Positions 11,101 through 19,360 of a stretch of 64,000 nucleotides of DNA are shown one piece after another (within the stretch, counting starts at the first letter, position 1; each line of letters opens with the position of its first letter). Source of the stretch: Paragordius varius (lineage: Eukaryota > Nematomorpha); contig OZ176056.1 in assembly GCA_964247055.1 (NCBI GenBank), positions 1,922,001 to 1,986,000 of the forward strand. Reading direction: 5' to 3'. The notes beneath the pieces are model-generated. The model saw nothing but the letters and a program-made list of their open reading frames with translations, was not told where the DNA came from and ran no database searches. The translations under genes were made by a program, and so were the position numbers.

Positions 11101-14100
11101 TTTATCCGGTAATATTAAAACATTTGCAATATAAATTAAATCATTATCGTTTACCTGCCACTGAAAATATTAAATAATATAACTTTATAAAAAATATTTT
11201 TGTGATTCGAATTGGTAAATTTTAACCAAAAGAATTATTACACATTGCTGAGCCTAATATTTATCATTTTAAACATTATTAATAACTAGTTTGAAATATG
11301 GATGTAAAATTTAAAATTTTTTTGTCCATAACATATAAACAAATTTAAAGTTATAAAAAAATTAAATGAATTTTACAATAAAATAACTCACCAAAAAAAT
11401 GTAAATAATTTATCAATATTGGATAAAATATAATTTAGTTTTGATTATTTCTATATTTTTTTATTAATCTCAACGGTTAAAATTACTAACTTTTTTGTTT
11501 GATATAAAGCAATTATGAAGAAATACCTTGTGGAGCTAAAGCACCTAAGAAGTTTATAAAGCAAATTATATTTCGAGAGATACAAATATGTCGTACCAAT
11601 TCCGATCGCTGCAACAACTAATTTAAATCAATGATAAAATAAAATTAGTAATTAAATTTTTAAAACAAAACTCTTCGATATTTAAACAAAAATTTTTAAA
11701 TAACTGGTGTAATTATTCTTTTTAGGATTAAATAATGATGTAATCCTTAAAATAATGTTTTATCCAGGGGCGTATCTTGCACCGCTATCCTCCAACATTT
11801 TTGTGAATTATCAATTAAATATGAAATATAATGAATGGTAAAATATGCCCATAAAATTTTTAAATGTTGATATTTATTTTATTCAAATTTTTCTGGATAT
11901 ATTTTGCTAAATTGGTGAATTAGTATATATTAAGAACGCGATTACAGTAATGTTCCCTTTATTTTATCAAAAATTTATTTTTTTTCGTTAAATTGGCATA
12001 AATATTTGGTAAAGAATGGAAAAACAAGAGCTTTATGATAATTCTTATACCTTTTTGATGAATATGATATACTGTTAATACCATAGAGCACTTGTTTTTT
12101 CCATTCTTTAACAAATGTTTATACCCATTTAACGAAAAAAAAATAAATTTTTAATGAAATAAAGGATACATGACTGTAATTTGAAAATGCGTTCCATGAA
12201 GCCATTTGTATTAATTACCCTTTTTTTACCCATTCTTATATTATTTATTTGTATAAATTGTGAGTTAATCAAAGTAATTAATTTTATTATATCCTTAAAT
12301 GTAAATGTACTGTTTTTATTTTTATTTATAAAATCCTTAAATTTTCTACTGTTTGAAATCATGTAAATGTTGACAATAAATGCCATTATGTCTAATTATT
12401 TGTCCAAACTGTCCCATTTAAAGAAATATATAATAGAAATATGAGTAGAAATAGTATACCAGGAGAAGCATCTAAAAGTTTTTTTCCATCAATGCCAGAA
12501 TCCTTTTTATGTTAAATATATTTTTATACTTGAGTCCGACCTTTGATTGGGTTTGTTTTGTTGGGCCTTTCATACTTCTTCTAAAAAATATAACATTACT
12601 ATAAAGTTTTATTTAATGGCAATTTTATATCATTGAATTTATTTCAAACGTGTAGATATAAACTTTTATACACTAAAATTCTAAGCACGGAAAAATATCA
12701 GTTAAAATCTTATGAATATAAAAAGTAGCAAATTATTTTTTTATAATAATATGATGCAATATCAGTAAAAAATTAATTTATTGAATTTTCGTAGATTTCT
12801 CTAACTTCTTCGGACGAACACAAAAATAAAGCCTGATTATTAATGCATTTTTAAATATAAATACCGTTGTATTAGGGTCTTTCTTTATATTCGCAGCTAT
12901 ATTGAAAATGAATAAGATTCACAATTATTATATAAAAACATCACATTAACTTTAACCATTTCACGTTAAAAAATGATTCGACATTGTATTCCAAATCGGT
13001 CAAAGCACTTTCTTATTTTTATTCTTATTATTATCGTTAAGCTTTTTTATTTCAAATAAACGGACGCTCTTCATTCCTAACTATGAGCTTTAAAATACTG
13101 CCTGCATTTTCCAAATATATAAACAAATTTTTTTATAAAGATCGTTGGTTAACATTGTGTAAAAATATAAAAACCTTTAGACTAAAAAATGAGGTAATCA
13201 ATTATTTAACATAAAAATAAGATTTACAATTGAGCAAAGGCAGTTAATATACAGTATGCATTTTAATGGTTGCTTATTTTATAGTAGAGTAATTTGCAAC
13301 ACAGGAGTGTATGTATGGAAAAAAGAAAGGATTAAATTGTTTATTTTATATTTTGTTGTTTTTTCCATACACTAATACTGTGTTGCAAATCGTCTATAGT
13401 GTGAAATAATCAGCCATCAAAATGCATACTGTAATAAAAATTTATATGTATTCTTAATTATCTATTTTTTTTAAAGCATGTTCAAATACTTATAATTTAG
13501 ATAGAATAAAACCCACACGCTTTTACTTGTTTCACCGGGCCCTGCCTAAAAAAGTATGATTAATTTTTTTGTAAAGCCTAAATTTATATTGTACAGTAAA
13601 AATCGGAATTTTGAGACAAAACCTGAAAACATAAAGACAAATATTTTTTTGAAAAGCAATCATATTTTGAAATCCTCTTTATAAGTAGAATATATAAATT
13701 GTGTTACGAATTAACATCTTTATTTCATACTTTGCAGTTTGATATAATGAGTTATAATTAAAATAATCAAGTCTTAAAAAAAACGATAGCCGTGTTGAAA
13801 TAATTTGTATTTATATTTTTACATTTTGTCGGTATAATTTCAATTTTCACTGTAATTATATATTATGCAGAACAGTTTTCAATTACAAGACCTAATAAAA
13901 ATATTTATCCATCAACTGAGTTTCATTTGAATCTGAAAAAATAAAACAGATGATACAATTATTTCCTTATTGAGTTTGACCCGGCTTATAATTCGCGCTT
14001 GTGATTATTAAAAATAACCAGTCAATACTTAATAACATATTTTAGAAATACAAATATGAATTTGACATATGGTAGATTTAATTTTATGTCCAAATAAATA

Positions 14101-17040
14101 TATATAATCATATATATGGTCATAGAAAAATTGAATTTTCACTCTCTGTGCCATTTAACTACTTATATTATTAAAGCGGAAATTGCATTTATAAGCAATA
14201 AGATCGTTATTTTTTAATCGGTCAAACCAAAATTTCTTGTATATGGTGTAAATTAAACAATGAATCACTACAATACGTAGTTTAATATCATATTATCATA
14301 AAACCAGGGGTATCCAACACAAATGGCTTCGCGGGTCTTTTTGAATCAAAAAAATCGGCGGACCGCATTTGAAATATTTTGTATATATAGGTATTTATAA
14401 ATATTTGATTTGAATAATATTACAAAATACACTAGTTTGTTGCCTATCGAATCAAATAAATCAGGAGTTTTGTTTGAAAAATATTGATTTTATATTCATA
14501 GGTATATTTTTAATATTTTTCCAAATTTTCCCCGTGCCTCACGACTTATCACGGAAGTGTTGGACACCCCTATTTTAATGAAAATATTTCATATACCATT
14601 TCCATTCAAATTTACCCCTGAACAATTAAATCACCCTAAAAATAAATTAGGTGTTTTCGGGCTAATATAACTCCTCATTTATATGAAATATATCTTATTA
14701 GCTTAATTTATTTCTTTTCAATATTATTATAATTACAAAATTTCATTCTTTCAAATATAAAAAAATATAAGGTTTTAATCTTACACTTAATTTATTTAAG
14801 GGTGTTGAATTGTTCGAGGGCGAATTTGTTTGTTTAAGGGGGAATTTGAATTGTAAATGGTATATATAAAGATTATATATTGGATTCCAAAATATATTAC
14901 TTATTGCGAATTCTGTAACAGACACGTTGGGTATTTTAGTGAGATTCTGCAAATTCAAAAATTTGATAAATAATGATCCCAAATATAATTATGCAACAAA
15001 AAAGGGATTATTTTTAATTATAACTTGTATATTTTCTGAAATTCCTAATAATAAATATGTACAAAAATATAAATTATAAATCGATTGAAACAGCAAAACA
15101 TTTAAAAATTCTCATTTTCCTTTTTAAAAGTCTCTTATAATGTATGATTCAGAATCATACGATGTCCGCTTTATAATGGTATTTTAAAAATATGGAATAA
15201 AGATTTGACAATGACTTAAAAAACCACGAACTATAAAAGTTTTTTTTTTCATAAAATTTTGCGGAAAAGTCGAAACAAAAAATTGCTTATTTGAAACCAA
15301 TTTTAAAATAATTCTAGTATCAACCATTGTAATGCATATTTAGAGTTTTTTTCGACAAAAGCATATATGTATACTTTGTTCAATGTCCGTTCTGGATTGA
15401 TTAGTATTAGGTGAATTATTGTCATCCTTGATCTCAATAACTAATTTACAATAAAATGTTAACTATATGTAAAAAATATCAATTGACTTTGGCTTATATA
15501 TTTTTTTGAAAAAAAATTTATTCATATTAGTTAATCATAAATATTAATATTCTGAAGTAATTTAACAAATTATAATCAGGTAAAAATATAATAATATGTA
15601 AGTGTATATCTTTACCGAATACAATTTGTTTACGATATGCTATATAATTTTATAAAAAAATTATTAAAATTCGTAAAGCACAGATCAATATATTAAACCG
15701 GTCGATTGGCTTTATAATACCATTATTTGCAAACTTTTATCAATATTTAAAAAATATACCATTGCTCTTCTTTATTCTTAAAAACTTTAAATTCACCTTC
15801 AAGCATTTTAAATAACTCTAAAAATTGTGTTTTTGAATATCTTAAATTACATATAGTTTTGTAAAATAAAATTTTAATATTATTATTACATACGGAAAAA
15901 CAATGCCATGGCATTGAGAAAGATACCATTCAATAAATACAGTCATGTATCCTTTATTTTACCAAACATTTATTTTTTCGTTAAATGGGTTTAAATATTT
16001 GGTAAAGAATGGGAAAAACAAGAGATCTATGGTAATTCTTATACTTTTTTTGATGAATTTGATATTGTTAATACCATAGAGCTCTCGTTTTTTCAATTCG
16101 TTAACAAATATTTATACCCATTTAACGAAAAAAAATAAATTTTTGATAAAATAAACGATACAAGATTGTAAGTTCACTCATAATTTTTTAGGAGTATTTT
16201 AATTGCATGAAATCATCAAGGTAAGGAGGTGTGAACTCCATCAAATCACTTTCAATATTACAAATTAATAAAATAATGCTATCAATTAAAAATTTTCAAA
16301 TTTTTTTACAATTAATATAACTTAAATAAAATAATTATATTTAAATAACATTTACAATTTTTTCATATTTTAAGCAAATAATTTAGTTATATATATATTT
16401 TCTCTATCAAATACCAAATTAAAGGTTAATCACAAATTATTGTTTATTCTAAAGAAATTTTAAACCGACTAGCCTAAAATACTAAAATATACGAATGCCA
16501 TTTATCACATAATGTTCAGGTCATGATGATGAATCGTTTATATAATGATTGATTTTACATATCGATTTAGTTATATATATTTAGTATTATAATATGTCAA
16601 ATTCATATTTTGTTGGAAATTTATAGAAACTCAAAATTTAGAAATTTACTGCATAGCTAAAGTCTAAAAAGGTTATTGGTCGAATATGAAGTAGAGACAT
16701 ATTATTAGTGTTAAAGGTATTTAATAAGTGACTGACTGCTTTTAGTATATTTATTTACTAACGTTGTAGAGGTGTAAAGGTAAAAAAGCGAATAATTGCA
16801 ATGAATTACAAATCCTTACTCTATTAACTAATTTTAAGACCATATCACTCAAATATAAATTTTTGAAAATCTAAGAATCTGTAAATTATTTTAAAATCAA
16901 AAATTAACATAATTTGCCATTTAAAGCAATCAAAAAGGTTTTCGTAAAAGCACAAATCGGTGCAAATTACCTGTCGTTTGGCTTAGTAGAATACATGCTA
17001 TAAAATTATAAATTAATGTTCGCATAATAGCATTCATCAT
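4021..17040 (-). CDS. Micro-exon gene encoding a predicted secreted protein, left copy
   Basis: A gene spread over 13 kb in which nearly all coding sequence sits in 6-66-nt exons. Exon 1 encodes a signal peptide (MMNAIMRTLIYNFIACILLS). Exons 12-37 (11,617 down to 4,166) are 26 consecutive exons, every one a multiple of 3 long and starting and ending in phase 1, followed by terminal exon 38 with TAA at 4,021-4,023. The mature protein is hydrophilic and acidic, without a domain I recognise. The architecture matches flatworm micro-exon genes: signal exon plus symmetrical micro-exons, likely secreted and alternatively spliced. In the 5' half, phase is not closed between exons 4-5 and 10-12, so exons are missing or alternative there. 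Exon 6 ends in TAG, and joining exons 29 and 30 would make TAA, so those exons may be skipped in this copy. Confidence 0.8.
5665..6645 (-). CDS. Left micro-exon gene, exons 29-32
   Basis: Exons: 29, 6,592-6,645 (54 nt, LKALLRLVKIFKKYHCD); 30, 5,823-5,858 (36 nt, SKNFLEETRNI); 31, 5,739-5,753 (15 nt, PENI); 32, 5,665-5,679 (15 nt, RAKI). Exon 30 differs from the right copy at two sites, both synonymous. Exon 29 ends with T before a weak donor (GTTCTT), so splicing to exon 30 would create TAA. The right copy has G there and reads through. Exon 29 is therefore probably skipped or dead in this copy. Confidence 0.75.
6670..6677. other. Empty target site of hAT element 2
   Basis: Single CTTTATAC in sequence otherwise matching both flanks of 46,956-48,247. 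Confidence 0.92.
7260..8120 (-). CDS. Left micro-exon gene, exons 23-28
   Basis: Exons: 23, 8,091-8,120 (YDVGEDDIS); 24, 7,649-7,660 (12 nt, LRP); 25, 7,582-7,620 (39 nt, KRFKTSHDRIVQ); 26, 7,491-7,508 (18 nt, RQILE); 27, 7,331-7,351 (21 nt, VENLNT); 28, 7,260-7,280 (21 nt, GSNLME). All are symmetrical phase 1. Exon 27 differs from its partner only at two synonymous sites. Exon 23 has three amino-acid changes. Confidence 0.87.
8655..9646 (-). CDS. Left micro-exon gene, exons 16-22
   Basis: Exons: 16, 9,632-9,646 (15 nt, TVLT); 17, 9,586-9,591 (6 nt); 18, 9,425-9,472 (48 nt, EITEAAKLVETIANT); 19, 9,172-9,204 (33 nt, DGGELAQLEP); 20, 8,944-8,973 (30 nt, PSVNPASTE); 21, 8,768-8,809 (42 nt, SDNTISKITPSTS); 22, 8,655-8,696 (42 nt, ATEPQPGPSGLQR). 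This is the densest run, seven exons in one kilobase, all phase 1. Exon 20 is 27 nt and exon 21 is 48 nt in the right copy. Exon 16 differs by one synonymous site. Confidence 0.9.
10235..10528. mobile_element. Tc1/mariner-like MITE (family B)
   Basis: Long terminal inverted repeats: CAATAAAAATTGAAATTATA at the left and TTTTTACTG at the right, flanked by TA. The inner arms AAGACAAATATT and the matching TTTGTCTTTATATTTTTAC pair over roughly 100 bp. The right-copy homologue (52,069-52,628) carries a nested second element. Confidence 0.8.
11155..11617 (-). CDS. Left micro-exon gene, exons 12-15
   Basis: Exons: 12, 11,597-11,617 (21 nt, VAAIGI); 13, 11,527-11,544 (18 nt, ALAPQ); 14, 11,242-11,253 (12 nt, SAM); 15, 11,155-11,160 (6 nt, TGGCAG, between TATTTTCAG and GTAAAC). 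All are symmetrical phase 1. The segment reads as a short Ala/Gly/Val/Ile-rich stretch. Exon 12 has one synonymous difference from the right copy. Confidence 0.85.
11945..12176. mobile_element. Hairpin MITE (family A)
   Basis: About 232 bp between TA dinucleotides. The arms (TTATTTTATCAAAAATTTAT and its complement) pair over about 100 bp, and the centre is a second palindrome around GAGC...TATGATAATTC. Homologue at 54,041-54,262. Confidence 0.8.
12460..12896 (-). CDS. Left micro-exon gene, exons 8-11
   Basis: Exons: 8, 12,865-12,896 (32 nt, ANIKKDPNTT, phase 1 to 0); 9, 12,806-12,832 (27 nt, ALFLCSSEE in phase 0); 10, 12,530-12,580 (51 nt, KKYERPNKTNPIKGRTQ, phase 0; 54 nt in the right copy); 11, 12,460-12,471 (12 nt). 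Exon 11 must enter in phase 1 to reach exon 12 openly, but exon 10 leaves in phase 0, so an exon is missing or these are alternative. Exon 9 has TGA in this frame in the right copy. Splice sites are good but the order of use is uncertain. Confidence 0.6.
13252..13431. mobile_element. Hairpin MITE (family C)
   Basis: About 180 bp flanked by TA. The arms CAGTATGCATTTTAATGGTT and their complement near 13,412-13,431 pair, with a second paired block GTGTTGCAAAT / ATTTGCAACAC. The right-copy homologue (about 55,345-55,518) has lost its left terminus. Confidence 0.7.
13527..15639 (-). CDS. Left micro-exon gene, exons 3-7
   Basis: Exons: 3, 15,616-15,639 (24 nt, YRKQIVF); 4, 15,375-15,440 (66 nt, begins IEIKDDNNSPNTNQS, ends RTDIEQ); 5, 14,901-14,946 (46 nt, NLTKIPNVSVTEFAI, with an N-glycosylation sequon, phase 0 to 1); 6, 13,892-13,932 (41 nt, SNETQLMDKYFY then TAG, phase 1 to 0); 7, 13,527-13,545 (19 nt, AGPGET, phase 0 to 1). 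Exons 6 and 7 together are 60 nt, so they can be skipped as a pair. An 8-nt exon between 4 and 5 (CGGACATC) would repair the phase but is speculative. Confidence 0.65.
13594..13852. mobile_element. Tc1/mariner-like MITE (family B)
   Basis: Starts CAGTAAAAATCGGAATTTTG after TA and ends CAATTTTCACTG before TA, with the family's ACATAAAGACAAATATTTTT arm. Present in both copies (55,638-55,896). Confidence 0.75.
14305..14571. mobile_element. Non-autonomous hAT MITE
   Basis: Left end CAGGGGTATCCAACAC and right end GTGTTGGACACCCCT are inverted repeats of hAT type, with GC-rich subterminal blocks (GGCGGACCGC, CCGTGCCTCACG). The right-copy counterpart near 56,350-56,555 is truncated at its left end. 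Confidence 0.7.
15797..15817 (-). CDS. Left micro-exon gene, tentative exon 2
   Basis: A 21-nt phase-1 candidate (LFKMLE) between TTTTTAG and GTGAAT. In the right copy (about 57,790-57,815) the acceptor AG has become GG and the donor GT has become GG, so if it is an exon it is lost there. Confidence 0.35.
15940..16168. mobile_element. Hairpin MITE (family A)
   Basis: Starts CAGTCATGTATCCTTTATTT after TA, ends with the complementary arm before TA. Homologue at 57,946-58,175, so it predates the duplication. Confidence 0.8.
16971..17040 (-). CDS. Left micro-exon gene, exon 1 (signal peptide)
   Basis: 70 nt from ATG at 17,038-17,040 to donor GTAATT, phase 1. Encodes MMNAIMRTLIYNFIACILLS then QTT: a short basic N-region, a hydrophobic core and a polar end, as in secretory signal peptides. 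The right copy begins with three Met codons. Confidence 0.8.
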
Positions 17041-17601
17041 CGGAATATTTAATAAAATACTTTTTAAAAAAATATTTGGTTATTCACGTTAAAAAACATT
17101 TTATAAGGTCAGATATCCATAGTACAAGGTACGTTTCAACTACAATGTAATTATAAACAAGTTAACAAACATTCTTTCTTAAAAGTTATAACAGCCTAAG
17201 CAAAACAAAGTTAAATTACGTTTAGGATTAAAAATTATTTTGCATAAATACTTTGTGAACAATTTTAATTTTAAAGGGATTTATAAATCCGTGCGAAATT
17301 AAGCAACAATATAAGTTTTTAAGTATATAAATCAATAATTTGAAGCAAAAAACATCCTTTTTCACATTATTTCAGGTTAAGTATTAATAAATACTTATTC
17401 TTGTAATATTTTAATTTTTAATGTTACGATTAGGCCATTTATTATTTAAGTTTCGCTAATTAAACTTAAATGCAAAAAGGATGAATTAATGATAACTGAT
17501 TTCTTCGAATTGAAGGGAGTCAACTCATTTCAAAAAAATCGTCAAATATTTTTAATAGATTTAAGAAACGCAAGACCATTACAGCCATTATATATTAATT
17601 A

Positions 17602-17832
17602 CAGTCATGTATCCTCTATTATATCAAAAATTAACATTTTTTTCGATAAATGGGTATAAATATTTGGTAAAGAATGGAAAAAACAAGAGCTCTATGGTAT
17701 TAACCATATCATATTCATTAAAAAGAAAAGAACTACTATAGGGCTTTTGTTTTTTCCATTCTTTACCAAATATTTCTACCAATTTAAACGAAAAAAAAAT
17801 AAATTTTTGAAAAAATAAAGGATACATGACTG
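17602..17832. mobile_element. Hairpin MITE (family A), left copy only
   Basis: 231 bp from CAGTCATG to CATGACTG, flanked by TA on both sides (17,600-17,601 and 17,833-17,834). The right copy has a single TA in otherwise matching sequence (near 59,625), giving a clean empty site and proving TA target duplication. Confidence 0.88.
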
Positions 17833-18611
17833 TATTGCAATAAATATTGGGAAGAGAGAGAGAATAGTTACGAGAAAACTTATGCAATAATATTCTTAGT
17901 AAGCACAATCACACGTATTTTAATATAAATTATAATACAAATAAATATATTAATTTATAAATATTAACGAAAAACAACGTTTTGATATAGAGGAATTGAA
18001 AGAAATAAATAAAATTACCAAAAATATTTAAACTAATATATTTAGATCTTGGAATTTAAATCGCATTAGTTTGTAAAATTAAAAATCTTAAAGAATTGCC
18101 GGAACCAGTTGATCAAAAAAAAACATTTTTGTGGGACATTTTTAACCCCTTGAAAATTCAAAGATTTGGTTGTCGCATGATATCAATTATAAATCAATAG
18201 CAGATCCAGTATTCCTCACATTACTATTGAAAGCTGGACATACATGACGAACGTTCAATAAATCCTTAAAAAACTTCTCCAAACAAATATGTCAGACAAA
18301 ATACCCAACCTTTACTATTTTAAACAAAATTAATTCTGAAATGCCTCTAATTGGCAATACACCAAAAACTCTCCTATTAATAAACTTTTTTATAAAATTC
18401 AATGAAACTAAACTTAAACAAACTATTTTTTAATCAAAAATCTGGGGTGATATGTTAAGCATTATTAAATGATGTAAAAAAGTCTTTATATGATTTTTTA
18501 AAGCGTATTTAAACCATTTCCATCATGTTTGAAAATGGCATGCAATACGGCTTCAACAAAAAATTTGCCAAAATTTTAGGTTTAAAACATTTTTCTAAAA
18601 ATAAATTTTTA

Positions 18612-18719
18612 TTAATGTCGCGCGATCTGGGCATTTTGCGTTATTTTAGGGGAACCATTCATTTTAGGATTCTTCCGTGGTTCACAATCTAATGGTAAGA
18701 CCCAAAACAAAAGCAACAT
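18612..18719 (-). CDS. Small signal-peptide-like ORF, left copy
   Basis: 36 codons starting MLLLFWVLPLDCEPRKNPK and ending in TAA. The hydrophobic start followed by a Cys/charged segment resembles a secreted-protein first exon. The right copy (61,130-61,330) keeps the first 19 residues but has a different, longer C-terminus. No clear donor site was found, so it may be an exon fragment of a further gene or chance. Confidence 0.35.
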   Translation of the reverse strand: MLLLFWVLPLDCEPRKNPKMNGSPKITQNAQIARH

Positions 18720-19360
18720 ATAATTTTTAACATTTTTTATCACAATATATAATTGGGTATTTTTTTATACCACCCCCGATTTGTGAACATTTAAATTTAT
18801 TAATATTTACCTACTACTAATAGACAATTCCTACATAAACCAATAAGTATATAATATGATCGTAGATAAATCGATATTACTTTGCAACACAAAACGGTGA
18901 TTCTATATAATATGGTAATCTTTTATAAAACCTTTATGTTTTTAGTTTTTAAGTTTTATCTCTACTGTATAATTTTTAAGAATTTTTAAATAAATCCTGC
19001 CAATAACTTTTAATTTGGTTAAAAAATTGAAGGTAGTATACGAAATCGCTGTCTGCCCTCATTAATTTATATCAAGATATCTAAACTATAATAAATAAAT
19101 TATCCACACAATATTTGAATATTATATACGATATTATTTATTTTTTATTTTGTAAGGTGTTATGACCCCATATTTGGGGTTATATATGTATTATTTAATA
19201 AAACATTAATAAATATTGGATATCAAAATAAATGTAATGGCTGCAAGTCTTTTGTAGTTTGTTTTGAGAGTTGGAGAATAAGATATGTGACAAAAATAAG
19301 AGTGAGAAAGGCAAATTGAAATCGTATGAAAAATGTGGTAATGCTATTAAGATGTTTGTT

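Larger units (their letters stand above)
17041..19190. other. Region upstream of left micro-exon gene
   Basis: Holds the MITE at 17,602-17,832, a short signal-peptide-like ORF (18,612-18,719), a decayed plus-strand coding-like stretch near 18,090-18,420 (ELPEPVDQKKTFLWDIFNP with several stops) and the palindrome CCCCATATTTGGGG near 19,166. A motif near 18,500-18,560 resembles one inside hAT element 2 (47,570-47,620). No intact gene is proven. Confidence 0.5.
1..19194. repeat. Segmental duplication, left copy
   Basis: This stretch aligns collinearly with about 37,455-61,990. Anchor pairs are ACC start codons 2,426 and 40,094, micro-exon gene stop codons 4,021 and 44,279, micro-exon gene start codons 17,040 and 59,053, and the flank just before each satellite (19,158 and 61,776). 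The left copy is about 5 kb shorter, mainly because it lacks two hAT insertions and a long inverted-repeat element. Identity is patchy: some kilobase blocks are nearly identical and others are clearly diverged with many small indels. The copy starts inside ACC intron 3, so it continues beyond the window. Confidence 0.95.

Noticed and set aside
12181-12366. Plus-strand hydrophobic ORF starting MKMRSMKPF
   Set aside because: Broken by frame-changing indels in the right copy (54,270-54,440) and starts at the edge of a MITE.
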